Shown: positions 32,898-41,952 of the stretch, one piece after another | Numbering within the stretch: position 1 is the stretch's first letter | How the letters are laid out: the number at the start of each line of letters is the position of its first letter | Source: Actinopolymorpha sp. NPDC004070 | Lineage (GTDB): Bacteria > Actinomycetota > Actinomycetes > Propionibacteriales > Actinopolymorphaceae | Assembly (NCBI RefSeq): GCF_040610475.1 | Contig: NZ_JBEXMJ010000007.1 | Location: 62,001-126,000 of the forward strand | DNA: 64,000 nt | Direction of reading: 5' to 3' | The notes under the pieces: generated by a model | The model's database searches: none | Told to the model about the DNA's origin: nothing | What the model saw: only the letters and a program-made list of their open reading frames with translations | Translations under genes and position numbers: made by a program

Positions 32898-34085
32898 GTG
32901 GAGTACGTCGTCGCAGCCATCGTCATCGCAGTCATCGCCCTCGGCGCCGCCGGAACGTTCCTGATCACCAGGGTCCGCCGCCGTGAGCTGCCGCCGCAGG
33001 CCGACCGGGGCACCGGCACCATCGCGCGGCCCGCGGAGGAGGAGTCCGAGGCGGAGGGCCCGGTCACGACCGCCGAGCGCCCGAGCGGCACCGGCGCCCC
33101 CGCACCGCCCACCGAGGAAGTCGATCTCGTCGAGCCGCCCGCACCCACCGTGGAGCGGCCCGAACCCGCCCAGGGCCGCCTGGTCCGGCTGCGTTCCCGG
33201 CTGGCGCGTTCGCAGAGCACGCTCGGCAAGGGCCTGCTGGCGATGCTGTCCCGGGACCGCATCGACGAGGACACCTGGGAGGAGATCGAGGACTCCCTGC
33301 TGTCCGCCGACGTCGGGGTGGGGCCGACCCAGGAGCTGGTCGAGCGGCTGCGCACCCGGGTGCGGGTCGAGGGCATCGCCAGCCCCGAGCAGGCGCGGGA
33401 GATCCTCCGCTCGGAGTTGCTGCACCTCGTCGGCACCGATATGGACCGCTCGGTGCACGCCGACCGGACCCTCACCAACCCCGCCGTGGTGCTGGTCGTC
33501 GGCGTCAACGGCACCGGCAAGACGACCACCTGCGGCAAGCTCGCCCGGGTACTCGTGGCCGAGGACAAGGACGTCATCCTGGGTGCGGCGGACACCTTCC
33601 GTGCCGCCGCGGTCGCCCAGCTGGCCACCTGGGGTGAGCGGGTCGGCGTACCCACCGTGCGCGGTCCCGAGGGCGGCGACCCGGCAAGTGTGGCGTTCGA
33701 CGCGGTGAAGGCCGGGGTCGAGCAGGAGTCCGACGTGGTGATCGTCGACACCGCCGGCCGGCTGCACACCAAGACCGGCCTGATGGACGAGCTCGGCAAG
33801 GTCAAGCGGGTGATCGAGAAGCAGGCGCCGGTGAGCGAGGTGCTGCTGGTCATCGACGCCACCACCGGGCAGAACGGCCTCACCCAGGCCAGGGTGTTCT
33901 CCGAGGTGGTCGACGTCACCGGCATCGTGCTCACCAAGCTGGACAGCACCGCCAAGGGCGGCATCATCATCGCCGTCCAGCGTGAGCTCGGCGTGCCGGT
34001 GAAGCTCGTCGGCCTCGGTGAGGGCGCTGACGACCTGGCGCCGTTCGTGCCGGAGGAGTTCGTCGACGCGCTGCTCGCGGACTGA
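32898..34085 (+). CDS. ftsY: Signal recognition particle receptor FtsY
   Basis: The 395-residue SRP-family GTPase receives ribosome-nascent chain-SRP complexes at the membrane. It has an N-terminal transmembrane helix (YVVAAIVIAVIALGAAGTFLI), an acidic disordered A region, and an NG domain: G1 VVGVNGTGKTTT, DTFRAAA, VDTAGRL and TKLDSTAKGG. GGGAGG at 32881-32886 supports GTG 32898. In related genomes ftsY normally follows smc; here 23.6 kb of accessory genes lie between. Its own promoter must lie near or inside the kinase gene. Confidence 0.97.
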   Translation: MEYVVAAIVIAVIALGAAGTFLITRVRRRELPPQADRGTGTIARPAEEESEAEGPVTTAERPSGTGAPAPPTEEVDLVEPPAPTVERPEPAQGRLVRLRSRLARSQSTLGKGLLAMLSRDRIDEDTWEEIEDSLLSADVGVGPTQELVERLRTRVRVEGIASPEQAREILRSELLHLVGTDMDRSVHADRTLTNPAVVLVVGVNGTGKTTTCGKLARVLVAEDKDVILGAADTFRAAAVAQLATWGERVGVPTVRGPEGGDPASVAFDAVKAGVEQESDVVIVDTAGRLHTKTGLMDELGKVKRVIEKQAPVSEVLLVIDATTGQNGLTQARVFSEVVDVTGIVLTKLDSTAKGGIIIAVQRELGVPVKLVGLGEGADDLAPFVPEEFVDALLAD

Positions 34086-34094
34086 CGACCGGCG

Positions 34095-34877
34095 ATGACC
34101 GCCGACGAGGCGATTCGGCCCGACCTGCCGGTGGACGCACGGGTGTGGGCGGCGCACGCCGACGCCTGGCAGGCGATGGGCCGGATCCGGGTGGCCGGGG
34201 GCGGCGGCGCGGCGCGGCTGCCGGGCTGTGCGGTGATGGCCTCCGGACTGCCGTATCCGCAGTGGAACAACGGCGACGTGACCGACCCGGCGACGTTCGA
34301 CCTGGCGCAGGTGAGCGCGTGGTACGCCCCCCGTGGCGTGCCATGGGGAGTTCGGGTGCCGGCGGGCACCGCCTGGCCGTACGGGCGATGGCTGTTCCGG
34401 AAGCGGTGCATGGCGCTGGTGTCGTCGGCGTACGAACGTCCCGCCGCGCCGCCGTCCGGGCTCGTCATCGCACCGGCCGGTCCCGGCAAGGCGGAACTGT
34501 TCGCCACCGTGGACGCGGAGGCGTTCGGCGACCCGGTGGAGCAGAACCTCGCCTGGGTACGCCCACAGCTCGGCGCGGACGGCTTCCGGTCCGTGCTGGC
34601 CCTGCTCGGCGGCGAACCGGTCGGCGTGGCCACCGGCATCCGCACCAGCGGCCCTGGTGGGGAGAGCGTCGGCGTCTTCGGCGTGGGCGTCCTGCCGCGT
34701 GCCCGGCGGCGCGGCATCGGCGCCGCGCTCACCGCCGACATCCTGGACTGGGGGTTCGGCGACGGCGCGACGCTCGCCCACCTGAACCCCGAGACCGAGG
34801 AGGCGGCCCGGCTTTACGCGCGGCTGGGCTTCACCGAGGTCGCCGGCCTGGACATCTACGTCGACCTCGACCGCTGA
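34095..34877 (+). CDS. GNAT-family N-acetyltransferase
   Basis: The 260-residue protein has a C-terminal GNAT fold with the acetyl-CoA motif VLPRARRRGIGAALTADILDWG and the TEEAARLYARLGFTEVA helix. The N-terminal half (LPGCAVMASGLPYPQWNNGDVT) resembles the leader domain of some GNATs that modify amino groups on small molecules. It begins 9 bp after ftsY and may be co-transcribed with it. The acceptor is unknown, and the convergent TetR gene ends 22 bp beyond its stop. Confidence 0.85.
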   Translation: MTADEAIRPDLPVDARVWAAHADAWQAMGRIRVAGGGGAARLPGCAVMASGLPYPQWNNGDVTDPATFDLAQVSAWYAPRGVPWGVRVPAGTAWPYGRWLFRKRCMALVSSAYERPAAPPSGLVIAPAGPGKAELFATVDAEAFGDPVEQNLAWVRPQLGADGFRSVLALLGGEPVGVATGIRTSGPGGESVGVFGVGVLPRARRRGIGAALTADILDWGFGDGATLAHLNPETEEAARLYARLGFTEVAGLDIYVDLDR

Positions 34878-34899
34878 CCGCACCGCCCGGCCTGCCCGC

Positions 34900-35472
34900 T
34901 CAGCGGGTCAGCAGCTCGACGGCCACCTTGAGGCGTTCGAGGAAGAACTCCCGTGACGGCGCCTGGTGCTTGAGGCCGATCGACGCGCTGATCATCGTCC
35001 GGGCGATACCGACCGCCGCCTTCCGTCCTGTCCGCACGGCGATCGCGGCGGTGACCAGTTCCTCGAACCGTCGTGGCGCGGTCTGGAGGATCTCGCCGAG
35101 CAGTTCGGGGTTGGCCTCGATCACCTCCGTGACGTCGCGGCTCAGCGGGCCGACGTAGCGGCCCGCCCATTGGTCGAACGCCTCGACGAGCCGCTCGGTC
35201 AGGGGTCGCTCGGTGTCGGCCAGGACGCGCTCGACCGCCGAGAGGTCACGCTCCAGGGCCTGGGTGACCGCGGCCCGGAACAGCTCCTCCTTCGAGGCGA
35301 ACAGGAAGTAGAGCCCCGGCCGGGAGATCCGCGCGGCCCGGGCCACCTCCTCCATCGAAGTCTTCCGGTAACCGAACCGGGCGAACGTGGACAGGGCGGC
35401 GTCCAGGACCGTGGTCCGCCGGTCGGTGTCACCGGGTGCCGAGGACGGGCGGCCGCCGTCGGGGCTGCTCAT
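34900..35472 (-). CDS. TetR-family transcriptional regulator
   Basis: This 190-residue regulator has an N-terminal helix-turn-helix (RRTTVLDAALSTFARFGYRKTSMEEVARAARISRPGLYFLFASKEELFRAAV) and an all-helical ligand domain. It is divergent from an SDR gene across a 64-bp region with a TetR-size inverted repeat, so it most likely represses the SDR-aminotransferase pair and itself. No ligand can be assigned. Confidence 0.93.
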   Translation of the reverse strand: MSSPDGGRPSSAPGDTDRRTTVLDAALSTFARFGYRKTSMEEVARAARISRPGLYFLFASKEELFRAAVTQALERDLSAVERVLADTERPLTERLVEAFDQWAGRYVGPLSRDVTEVIEANPELLGEILQTAPRRFEELVTAAIAVRTGRKAAVGIARTMISASIGLKHQAPSREFFLERLKVAVELLTR

Positions 35473-35500
35473 GGGCCGAGCATACGGAGCGATGGTCTAG

Positions 35501-35528
35501 CTATACAACTTGGGTCTAATGTGTATAG
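35501..35528. promoter_or_regulatory. TetR operator between divergent tetR and SDR genes
   Basis: CTATACA (35501-35507) and TGTATAG (35522-35528) form a perfect 7-bp inverted repeat separated by 14 bp. The right arm overlaps TATAGT (35524-35529), a -10 element 7 nt before the SDR ATG, so binding would block leaderless transcription of the SDR. Confidence 0.7.
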
Positions 35529-35536
35529 TCGCGGTC

Positions 35537-36544
35537 ATGGCCCAGTCCCCGCTCATCTCCACCCCGTTCACCGCCGCCAGCACCGCGGACGACGTACTGG
35601 CAGGCGTCGACCTGACCGGGGTCCGCGCCGTCGTGACGGGAGGTTCCTCCGGAATCGGGACCGAGACCGCTCGCGCGCTGGCCGCCGCCGGCGCGGAGGT
35701 CACCCTCGCCGTCCGGAACCCGACCGCGGGCGACGCTGTCGCCGGCGCGATCGCTGCGTCCACCGGAGGAATCCGACCCCACGTCGCTCGGCTCGACCTG
35801 GCCGAGGCGACTTCCGTCGTACGGTTCGCCGACGCGTGGCACGGCCCGCTGCACCTGCTGATCAACAATGCCGGCGTGGTCACCGGCGGCCTCGAGCGAA
35901 CTCGCGAGGGTTGGGAGCTGCAGTTCGCGACCAACCATCTCGGCCACTTCGCGCTCGCTGCCGGCCTGCACGGCGCGCTGGCCCTGGGGGCTTCGGACCG
36001 GGACGGGGCTCGGATCGTCGCGGTGAGCTCGACCGCGCACATGCGTTCCGGGGTCGACTTCGGTGACCTGCACTTCGAGCGTCGCGACTACGACCCGCAG
36101 CTCGCCTACGCCCAGTCGAAGACGGCGAACTCGCTGTTCGCCGTCGAGGCCACCCGGCGATGGGGGCCGGACGGGATCGTCGCCAACGCGGTCAACCCCG
36201 GCGGCGTCGCCACCGGGCTGCAACGGAACTTCACCCCGCAACAACGGCAGTCGCTGGACGCGGCCGAGGCCGCCGGCGTCTTCACCTACAAGACGGTGGG
36301 GCAGGGGGCCGCGACCAGCATCGTCGCGGCCGTCCACCCGGCCTTCGCGCACTCCGGCGGGCACTACCTCGACGACGCGCAGGAGGCGTACACCGTGCCG
36401 AACGACGCCGACCTCGCGCGGCACCCCCACGGCGTCAAGGAATGGGCGCTCGATCCGGCCATCGCCGATAGCCTCTGGGAGGTCTCGGCCGACCTGCTGT
36501 GCGAGGCTGGGGTCAGCACACCGACGCAGGAGGAGTGGCGATGA
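35537..36544 (+). CDS. Short-chain dehydrogenase/reductase
   Basis: The 335-residue NAD(P)-dependent oxidoreductase has TGGSSGIGTETARAL, the structural motif NNAG (LINNAGVVTGG), and the YxxxK catalytic pair YAQSK. The Ser is in VSSTAHM. This pattern is closer to retinol-dehydrogenase/protochlorophyllide-reductase-like SDRs than to FabG. ATG 35537 has a leaderless promoter. The stop overlaps the aminotransferase start as ATGA. It is probably part of an induced two-gene catabolic operon, but the substrate is unknown. Confidence 0.9.
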   Translation: MAQSPLISTPFTAASTADDVLAGVDLTGVRAVVTGGSSGIGTETARALAAAGAEVTLAVRNPTAGDAVAGAIAASTGGIRPHVARLDLAEATSVVRFADAWHGPLHLLINNAGVVTGGLERTREGWELQFATNHLGHFALAAGLHGALALGASDRDGARIVAVSSTAHMRSGVDFGDLHFERRDYDPQLAYAQSKTANSLFAVEATRRWGPDGIVANAVNPGGVATGLQRNFTPQQRQSLDAAEAAGVFTYKTVGQGAATSIVAAVHPAFAHSGGHYLDDAQEAYTVPNDADLARHPHGVKEWALDPAIADSLWEVSADLLCEAGVSTPTQEEWR

Positions 36545-37878
36545 CCAGCACCGACCGGGGCGGCGACGGGAGCATCGACCGGGGCGGCGACCTGCTCGCC
36601 CGGCACCGGGCGGTGATGCCGAACTGGCAGGCGCTCTACTACGACGACCCGCTGGAGATCGTCGGCGGGCAGGGGCGGCGGATCACCGGCGGCGACGGCC
36701 GGACCTACCTGGACTTCTTCGCCGGGATCCTGAGCAACTCCCTCGGCTACGGCGTACCCGAGATCACCGAGGCCGTCCGCCGCCAGCTCGACACCGGCGT
36801 GGTGCACACCTCCACCGCCTACCTCGGCCGGGCGCAGGTGGAGTACGCCGAGCGGGTCGCGGAGCTGTCCGGCATCCCCGACGCGAAGGTGTTCTTCGTC
36901 AACTCCGGTACCGAGGCCAACGAGGCCGCGCTACTGCTCACCACCCACGCCCGGCGCAGCAACCAGGTGCTGGCGCTGCGCAACTCCTACCACGGCCGGG
37001 CGTTCGCGACGGTGGCGATCACCGGCAACCGCAGCTGGGGCACGAGCTCGCTGTCGCCGGTGCACGTGAGCTACGTGTACGGCGGCTACCGCTACCGCAG
37101 CCCGTTCCGCCATCTGTCCGACGCCGACTACATCGAGGCGTGCGTGGAGGACCTGCGCGACGTCATCCAGACCACCACCGCGGGTGACGTCGCCTGCATG
37201 ATCACCGAGCCGATCCAGGGCGTGGGCGGGTTCGCCACCCCGCCGGACGGGCTGTTCGGCGCGATGAAGCAGGTGCTGGACGAGTACGGCATCCACTTCG
37301 TCACCGACGAGGTGCAGACCGGCTGGGGCCGCACGGGCGAGCACTTCTGGGGTTACCAGGCACACGACGTGGTGCCCGACGTGCTGACGTTCGCCAAGGG
37401 CGCCGCGGGCGGGCTGGCGATCGGCGGCGTGGTCGCCCGCGCGGACCTGATGGACGGGCTGAACGCGAGCGGGCTGTCGACGTTCGGCGGCAACCCGCTG
37501 GCGATGGCCGCCGCGAACGCCACCCTGGACTACCTGCTCGCCCACGACCTGCAGGCCAACGCCGCCAAGCTCGGCGCGAAGCTGATGTCGGGGCTGCGGG
37601 CCCTGGCCGACGGTACGAGCATCGTCGGCGACGTACGCGGCAAGGGCCTGATGATCGGTCTGGAGCTGGTCGAGCCGGGCACCGACGCGCCCAGTCCGCG
37701 GGCCGCCACGATGGTGCTGGCGGAGTGCCGGCGCGATGGGCTGCTGGTCGGCAAGGGTGGACTGCACGGGAACGTCGTCCGGATCGGACCGCCGCTCACC
37801 CTCACCGAGGACGAGGCCGAGGAGGGCCTCGCGATCGCCTCCGACGCGATCGGGCGAGTGTACGAAGCACTGGTCTGA
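36541..37878 (+). CDS. Class III PLP-dependent aminotransferase (alanine-glyoxylate/omega-amino-acid type)
   Basis: The 445-residue enzyme has FFVNSGTEANEAALLL, the PLP-stacking loop NSYHGR, the Asp motif FVTDEVQTGWGRTGEHFWGY and the Schiff-base lysine in LTFAKGAAGG (Lys286). The FAKGAAGG pattern and overall layout point to alanine-glyoxylate aminotransferase 2-like or omega-amino-acid transaminases. It overlaps the SDR by ATGA, so they form an operon. The N-terminal 20 residues are Gly/Asp-rich and variable. Amino donor and acceptor cannot be inferred. Confidence 0.9.
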   Translation: MTSTDRGGDGSIDRGGDLLARHRAVMPNWQALYYDDPLEIVGGQGRRITGGDGRTYLDFFAGILSNSLGYGVPEITEAVRRQLDTGVVHTSTAYLGRAQVEYAERVAELSGIPDAKVFFVNSGTEANEAALLLTTHARRSNQVLALRNSYHGRAFATVAITGNRSWGTSSLSPVHVSYVYGGYRYRSPFRHLSDADYIEACVEDLRDVIQTTTAGDVACMITEPIQGVGGFATPPDGLFGAMKQVLDEYGIHFVTDEVQTGWGRTGEHFWGYQAHDVVPDVLTFAKGAAGGLAIGGVVARADLMDGLNASGLSTFGGNPLAMAAANATLDYLLAHDLQANAAKLGAKLMSGLRALADGTSIVGDVRGKGLMIGLELVEPGTDAPSPRAATMVLAECRRDGLLVGKGGLHGNVVRIGPPLTLTEDEAEEGLAIASDAIGRVYEALV

Positions 37879-37894
37879 TGTAACACGCCGGTCA

Positions 37895-37906
37895 TCCGGA
37901 TCCGGA
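37895..37906. promoter_or_regulatory. 12-bp palindrome upstream of the peptide-binding lipoprotein
   Basis: TCCGGATCCGGA is a perfect palindrome about 75 bp before the start at 37981. A -10-like GACAAT (37969-37974) lies 6 nt before that ATG. The palindrome could be an operator or chance. Confidence 0.35.
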
Positions 37907-37980
37907 AACTCCTGTCCTATCGAGGACTGCGGGCTGCCCGACGCTATCCAGCCGTCGCGTACCGCCTGGACAATCGGCAG

Positions 37981-39795
37981 ATGCCCTCACACTTTTCGAG
38001 CGCTCCACAGCTGACCCGGCGGGACGTCCTGGCCGCGATGGGAGCCGGTGCCGGTGCCTGGGCGCTGGCCGGATGCCGGCAGGGCGGCGATCCGGGTGCG
38101 GCCGGTGCGCCCACGGAGTTCCACGGCGGTACGGCGTACCAGGTGCCGCCCAAGGGCCACTTCAACCTGATGGACGGCGTGACCGATGCCATCCTCGGTG
38201 ACCACTTCTACCTCGACCTGATCCTCGCGCCGGGCGCGATGTACCGGTGGAAGGAACAGAAGTGGGAACCGATGCTGCTGGAGAAGTGGCACGTCGACGA
38301 GGCGGCCCGCACCTTCACCTGCACGCTACGGTCCGGGCTGAAGTGGAGTGACGGCAGGCCGATCACCAGCAAGGACGCGGTGACCACCTTCTGGTGCCTG
38401 CGGATCATGCGGAACTCGCTCTGGGACTACCTCGACGACGTCAGCGCGCCCGACGAGCGCACGGTCGTGCTCACCATGAAGAAGCCCTCGACCGTGGTGG
38501 AACGCTACGTGCTCCGACAGCACCTGCACGCGGACGCCACCTACGGTCCGTGGGCGCGCCGCGCGCAGCGGCTCTTCGGCTCCGGCAAGGACCTGGACAC
38601 CCCCGAGGGCAAGCAGTTGAACGAGGAGTTCCAGGCGTTCCGGCCCGAACGTGCGGTCGTGTCCGGCCCGTTCGACTACAGCTACGACACCATCACCAAC
38701 GCCCAGCTGACGTTGGTGAAGAACCCCCACGGGTACGCCGCGGACAGGATCGCCTTCGACAAGGTGATCGTCCACAACGGCGAGACGACCACGATCACTC
38801 CGGTCGTGCTCGCGAAGAGGCTCGACTACGCCACCCACGGCTTTCCGGTGGCGACCGAGAAGCAGCTTGTCAGGAAGGGCTTCCGGATCATCCGGCCGCC
38901 GGTCTACTCCGGGCCCGCGCTGCTGTTCAACCTCGCGCGGCTGCGGGAGTTCGCCGACCCGGCGGCCCGGCGGGCGGTCGCGCACGCGATCGACCGGGAC
39001 CTCAACGGCAAGGTGTCGTTGGCAAGGTCCGGCCGTGGCGTGCGTTACCTGGCGGGGTTCTCCGACAACCTCGTACCCCAGTGGATGTCCGCGGCCGACC
39101 GCGATCGGCTGGACCCCTACGAGTTCGACCAGGACAAGGCGGCCGGGCTGCTGACCGGAGCGGGATGGCGCCGTCAGGGCAAGCGGTGGTTGACACCGCA
39201 GGGAAAGCCCGCGGAGTACGAGATCACCTTCCCCGCGGAGTACGCCGACTGGTCGGCCTCCGGTGAGAACGCCGCCCGTCAGCTGTCCGACTTCGGCATC
39301 AGGGTCACCCCGCGCGGAGTCACCGAGTCCCAGCAGCCGATCGACGTGGACAAGGGCAACTTCTCCCTGGCCATCCAGTCGTGGGGCACCTCGGCGCACC
39401 CGCATCCGCACTTCGCCTTCGTGCAGGACCTGTTCATCCACAACATCCCGGTGGCGGCGAACCAGGGTGGCAGGGGGATGGGGTTCGCGTTGCGGCAGGC
39501 CACGAAGGTGCGCGGCCGCGTGGACCTGCAGCGGCTGGTGATCCAGGCGGGTGAGGGGCTCGACGAGGCGGCGCAGCGGGCCACCGTCACCACTCTCGGC
39601 CTGGCCTTCAACGAGTTGCTGCCGATGATCCCGCTGTTCGAACGGCACGGCAACAACCCTGCCCTGGAAGGGGTCCGGGTCACCGCGTGGCCGCCCGACA
39701 GCGACCCGCTGCTGCAGAACTCGCCGTACGCCGACAACTTCACGATCATGCTGCTGTACGCCGGACGACTCCGGCCCGAGAAGGGAGCACGATGA
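37981..39795 (+). CDS. Peptide/nickel-type ABC transporter substrate-binding lipoprotein
   Basis: The 604-residue SBP_bac_5 protein has an unusual export signal, TRRDVLAAMGAGAGAWALAGC, which combines a twin-arginine motif with a lipobox (LAGC). Its core contains FTCTLRSGLKWSDGRPITSKDAV and NGETTTITPVVLAKRLDYA, typical of extracellular solute-binding family 5. No permease or ATPase genes lie nearby. It overlaps the gamma-glutamyltransferase gene by ATGA, suggesting that peptide or glutathione capture and hydrolysis are linked at the cell surface. Tat export of a lipoprotein is seen in actinobacteria. Confidence 0.9.
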   Translation: MPSHFSSAPQLTRRDVLAAMGAGAGAWALAGCRQGGDPGAAGAPTEFHGGTAYQVPPKGHFNLMDGVTDAILGDHFYLDLILAPGAMYRWKEQKWEPMLLEKWHVDEAARTFTCTLRSGLKWSDGRPITSKDAVTTFWCLRIMRNSLWDYLDDVSAPDERTVVLTMKKPSTVVERYVLRQHLHADATYGPWARRAQRLFGSGKDLDTPEGKQLNEEFQAFRPERAVVSGPFDYSYDTITNAQLTLVKNPHGYAADRIAFDKVIVHNGETTTITPVVLAKRLDYATHGFPVATEKQLVRKGFRIIRPPVYSGPALLFNLARLREFADPAARRAVAHAIDRDLNGKVSLARSGRGVRYLAGFSDNLVPQWMSAADRDRLDPYEFDQDKAAGLLTGAGWRRQGKRWLTPQGKPAEYEITFPAEYADWSASGENAARQLSDFGIRVTPRGVTESQQPIDVDKGNFSLAIQSWGTSAHPHPHFAFVQDLFIHNIPVAANQGGRGMGFALRQATKVRGRVDLQRLVIQAGEGLDEAAQRATVTTLGLAFNELLPMIPLFERHGNNPALEGVRVTAWPPDSDPLLQNSPYADNFTIMLLYAGRLRPEKGAR

Positions 39796-41456
39796 GCACG
39801 GAAACCACGGGGACCACGGAAACCACCGGCTTCCCCTGGTCCCGCCGCCGGATCGCCCCGGTGTTCGCCGAGGGCGGGATGGTGGCCTCGGCCCATCCGC
39901 TGGTGACCGGCACCGGGCAGCGGGTGCTCGCCGACGGCGGCAACGCCGTGGACGCCGCGGTGGCCTCGGCGCTGGTGGCGGCGGTGGTGATGCCGGAGAT
40001 GTGCGGGCTGGGCGGAGACCTGTTCGCGCTGGTGCACGACCCCGCGGCGACCGGTCCCGATGGCACCGTGACGTCCTTCCAGGGCAGCGGAATCGCGCCC
40101 CGTGCGGCGAGTCCTGCGTCGATGCGGGCCGCCGGCGACGGGGTCCACCTGCCGGGGCGAGGCCCGCTGTCGGTGACGGTGCCCGGCGCGGTGCACGGCT
40201 GGTTCACGTTGCTCGAGCGCCACGGCACCCGGACGTTCGCCGACCTCGCCCGGCCCGCGATCGGCTATGCGTACGGGCATCCGGTCTCGCCGGTGCTGGT
40301 GGGCTTCATCACGAAGTTCGCCGACCTGCTGGCCGCTGCGCCGACCTCGGCGCGGGTGTTCCTTCCCGACGGCAGGCCGCCAGTGCCGGGCAGTGTGCTC
40401 GCGCAGGCCGACCTTGCGCGCACCCTCGAGCAGGTCGCCGCGAACGGCCCCGAGGTCTTCTACCAGGGCGAGATCGCCGAGCGGATCGGCGCGTTCATGG
40501 CGCAGGCCGGCGGTGCACTGTCGGCGGCGGACTTCAAGGACCACCACACCGACGTGTCGGCTCCGCTGTCCACGACGTACCGGGGCCACCGGGTGTTCCA
40601 GACCTGCCTGCCCAGCCAGGGGCTGGTGATGCTGGAGGCGCTGAACATCGCCGAACACTTCGACCTCGCCGGCATGGGCGCCGCCTCACCAGAACGTACC
40701 CATCTCCTGGTCGAGGCGACCAAGCTGGCGTTCGCCGATCGGTACGCCCACTGCTGCGGCGACGCGGCGTTCGTCGCCTCGCCGACCGAGCGGCTGCTGT
40801 CCAAGGACTGGGCGACCGAGCGGGCCGGCCTGATCGGGCGGCAGGCCCGCCACGACGTGCCCGCCGGCGCGTTCGATCCCGGCCACACCACCTACCTGTG
40901 CGTCACCGACCGTGACGGCATGATGGTCTCGTTGATCCAGTCCGTGGCGGCCAACTTCGGCAGCGGCCTGGTGGCCGGGGACACCGGGGTCCTGCTCAAC
41001 AACCGCTGCCAGGCGTTCTCCCTCGACGAGGCCTCGCCCAACGTCTTCGCGCCCGGCAAGAAGCCGATGCACACGCTCAACTGCTACCTGATCGCCGACC
41101 AGCAGGGCCGGATGAGCGTCGTCGGCGGCACGCCGGGCGGTGACCGCCAGCCCCAGTGGAACCTCCAGGTGATCACCGGGCTGCTCGACCACGGCTTGGA
41201 CCCGCAGCAGACGGTCGAGCAGCCGCTGTGGATCAGCTCCCCGTCGGCAGGGGAGGACGGCAGGTTCACGCTGACCCTGGAGGGCCGGGCCGGCGCGGAG
41301 TACGCCGCGGCGCTGGCCGAGCGCGGGCACGACGTGGCGGTCGGCGGCGACTGGAGCGCGGAGAGCGGAGCCCAGGTGATCGCCCGCGACCCGGTGACCG
41401 GTGTGCTCACCGGCGGCAGTGACCCGCGTACCGAAGGATCCGCCCTGGGCCTTTAG
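39792..41456 (+). CDS. Gamma-glutamyltransferase family protein
   Basis: This 554-residue Ntn-hydrolase has an N-terminal region MVASAHPLVTGTGQRVLADGGNAVDAAVA, the autocleavage/nucleophile motif GHTTYLCVTDRDG (the first Thr of TT), and GGTPGGDRQPQWNLQV near the C-terminus. There is no signal peptide in the sequence read, so it may be cytoplasmic, unlike its lipoprotein neighbour. The substrate could be glutathione or a cephalosporin/gamma-glutamyl derivative. It is translationally coupled to the SBP gene; AAGGGA precedes ATG 39792. Confidence 0.88.
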   Translation: MSTETTGTTETTGFPWSRRRIAPVFAEGGMVASAHPLVTGTGQRVLADGGNAVDAAVASALVAAVVMPEMCGLGGDLFALVHDPAATGPDGTVTSFQGSGIAPRAASPASMRAAGDGVHLPGRGPLSVTVPGAVHGWFTLLERHGTRTFADLARPAIGYAYGHPVSPVLVGFITKFADLLAAAPTSARVFLPDGRPPVPGSVLAQADLARTLEQVAANGPEVFYQGEIAERIGAFMAQAGGALSAADFKDHHTDVSAPLSTTYRGHRVFQTCLPSQGLVMLEALNIAEHFDLAGMGAASPERTHLLVEATKLAFADRYAHCCGDAAFVASPTERLLSKDWATERAGLIGRQARHDVPAGAFDPGHTTYLCVTDRDGMMVSLIQSVAANFGSGLVAGDTGVLLNNRCQAFSLDEASPNVFAPGKKPMHTLNCYLIADQQGRMSVVGGTPGGDRQPQWNLQVITGLLDHGLDPQQTVEQPLWISSPSAGEDGRFTLTLEGRAGAEYAAALAERGHDVAVGGDWSAESGAQVIARDPVTGVLTGGSDPRTEGSALGL

Positions 41457-41505
41457 ACCCCGCAGGAGCCGAACTGCCGCGGAAATCTCCGGCCGCGCGC
41501 TGGCG

Positions 41506-41531
41506 TTGACGCCGACGTCAAGGTTTAGGTT
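41506..41531 (+). promoter_or_regulatory. MerR-type operator before the merR-trx pair
   Basis: TTGACG-CCGA-CGTCAA (41506-41521) is a perfect inverted repeat of 6-bp arms. TAGGTT (41526-41531) follows as a possible -10. GAGGAGG (41540-41546) is the ribosome-binding site, so this transcript is leadered. The site fits MerR autoregulation. Confidence 0.65.
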
Positions 41532-41550
41532 CGGTGGTCGAGGAGGCCAG

Positions 41551-41952
41551 ATGCGCATCGGAGAGCTTGCCGAACGAACCGGCACGACCACGCGGGCGTT
41601 GCGGTACTACGAGTCGCAGGGGCTGCTGGCGGCCCGGCGGGCGGCGAACGGCTACCGCGACTACGGCGACACCGACCGGCGGATCGTCGAGGAGATCCGG
41701 TCCCTGCTGGCGATCGGGTTCTCGCTGGAGGAGACGCGGCCGTTCGTGGAGTGCCTGCGGTCCGGGCACGAGGCCGGCGACGTGTGCCCCCACTCCGTGC
41801 AGGTCTACCGCGCCAAGCTCGCCGAGATCGACGACTGCCTCACCCGGCTGGGCGCCGTACGCGACCAGATCCAGGCGCAGTTGGCGACCGCCGTGCAGCG
41901 GAGGGCCTCCGCCCAGATCGACCACACCGTTGGAGATTCGACATGCTGCTGA
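41551..41952 (+). CDS. MerR-family transcriptional regulator
   Basis: The 133-residue protein begins MRIGELAERTGTTTRALRYYESQGLL, the MerR DNA-binding signature, followed by a coiled-coil dimer helix. Cysteines lie at ECLRSGHEAGDVCPH, DDC and STCC, which could sense redox or metal. It overlaps the thioredoxin gene by 10 nt, so it likely controls thioredoxin in response to stress. Its MerR-type palindrome and strong ribosome-binding site are present. Confidence 0.92.
   Translation: MRIGELAERTGTTTRALRYYESQGLLAARRAANGYRDYGDTDRRIVEEIRSLLAIGFSLEETRPFVECLRSGHEAGDVCPHSVQVYRAKLAEIDDCLTRLGAVRDQIQAQLATAVQRRASAQIDHTVGDSTCC

Noticed and set aside
30498..34883. A 1461-codon open frame on the minus strand across the regulator, kinase, ftsY and GNAT genes
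   Set aside because: It is the antisense shadow of well-recognised genes. Its translation is Arg/Gly/Pro-rich with no domain, as expected in very GC-rich DNA.
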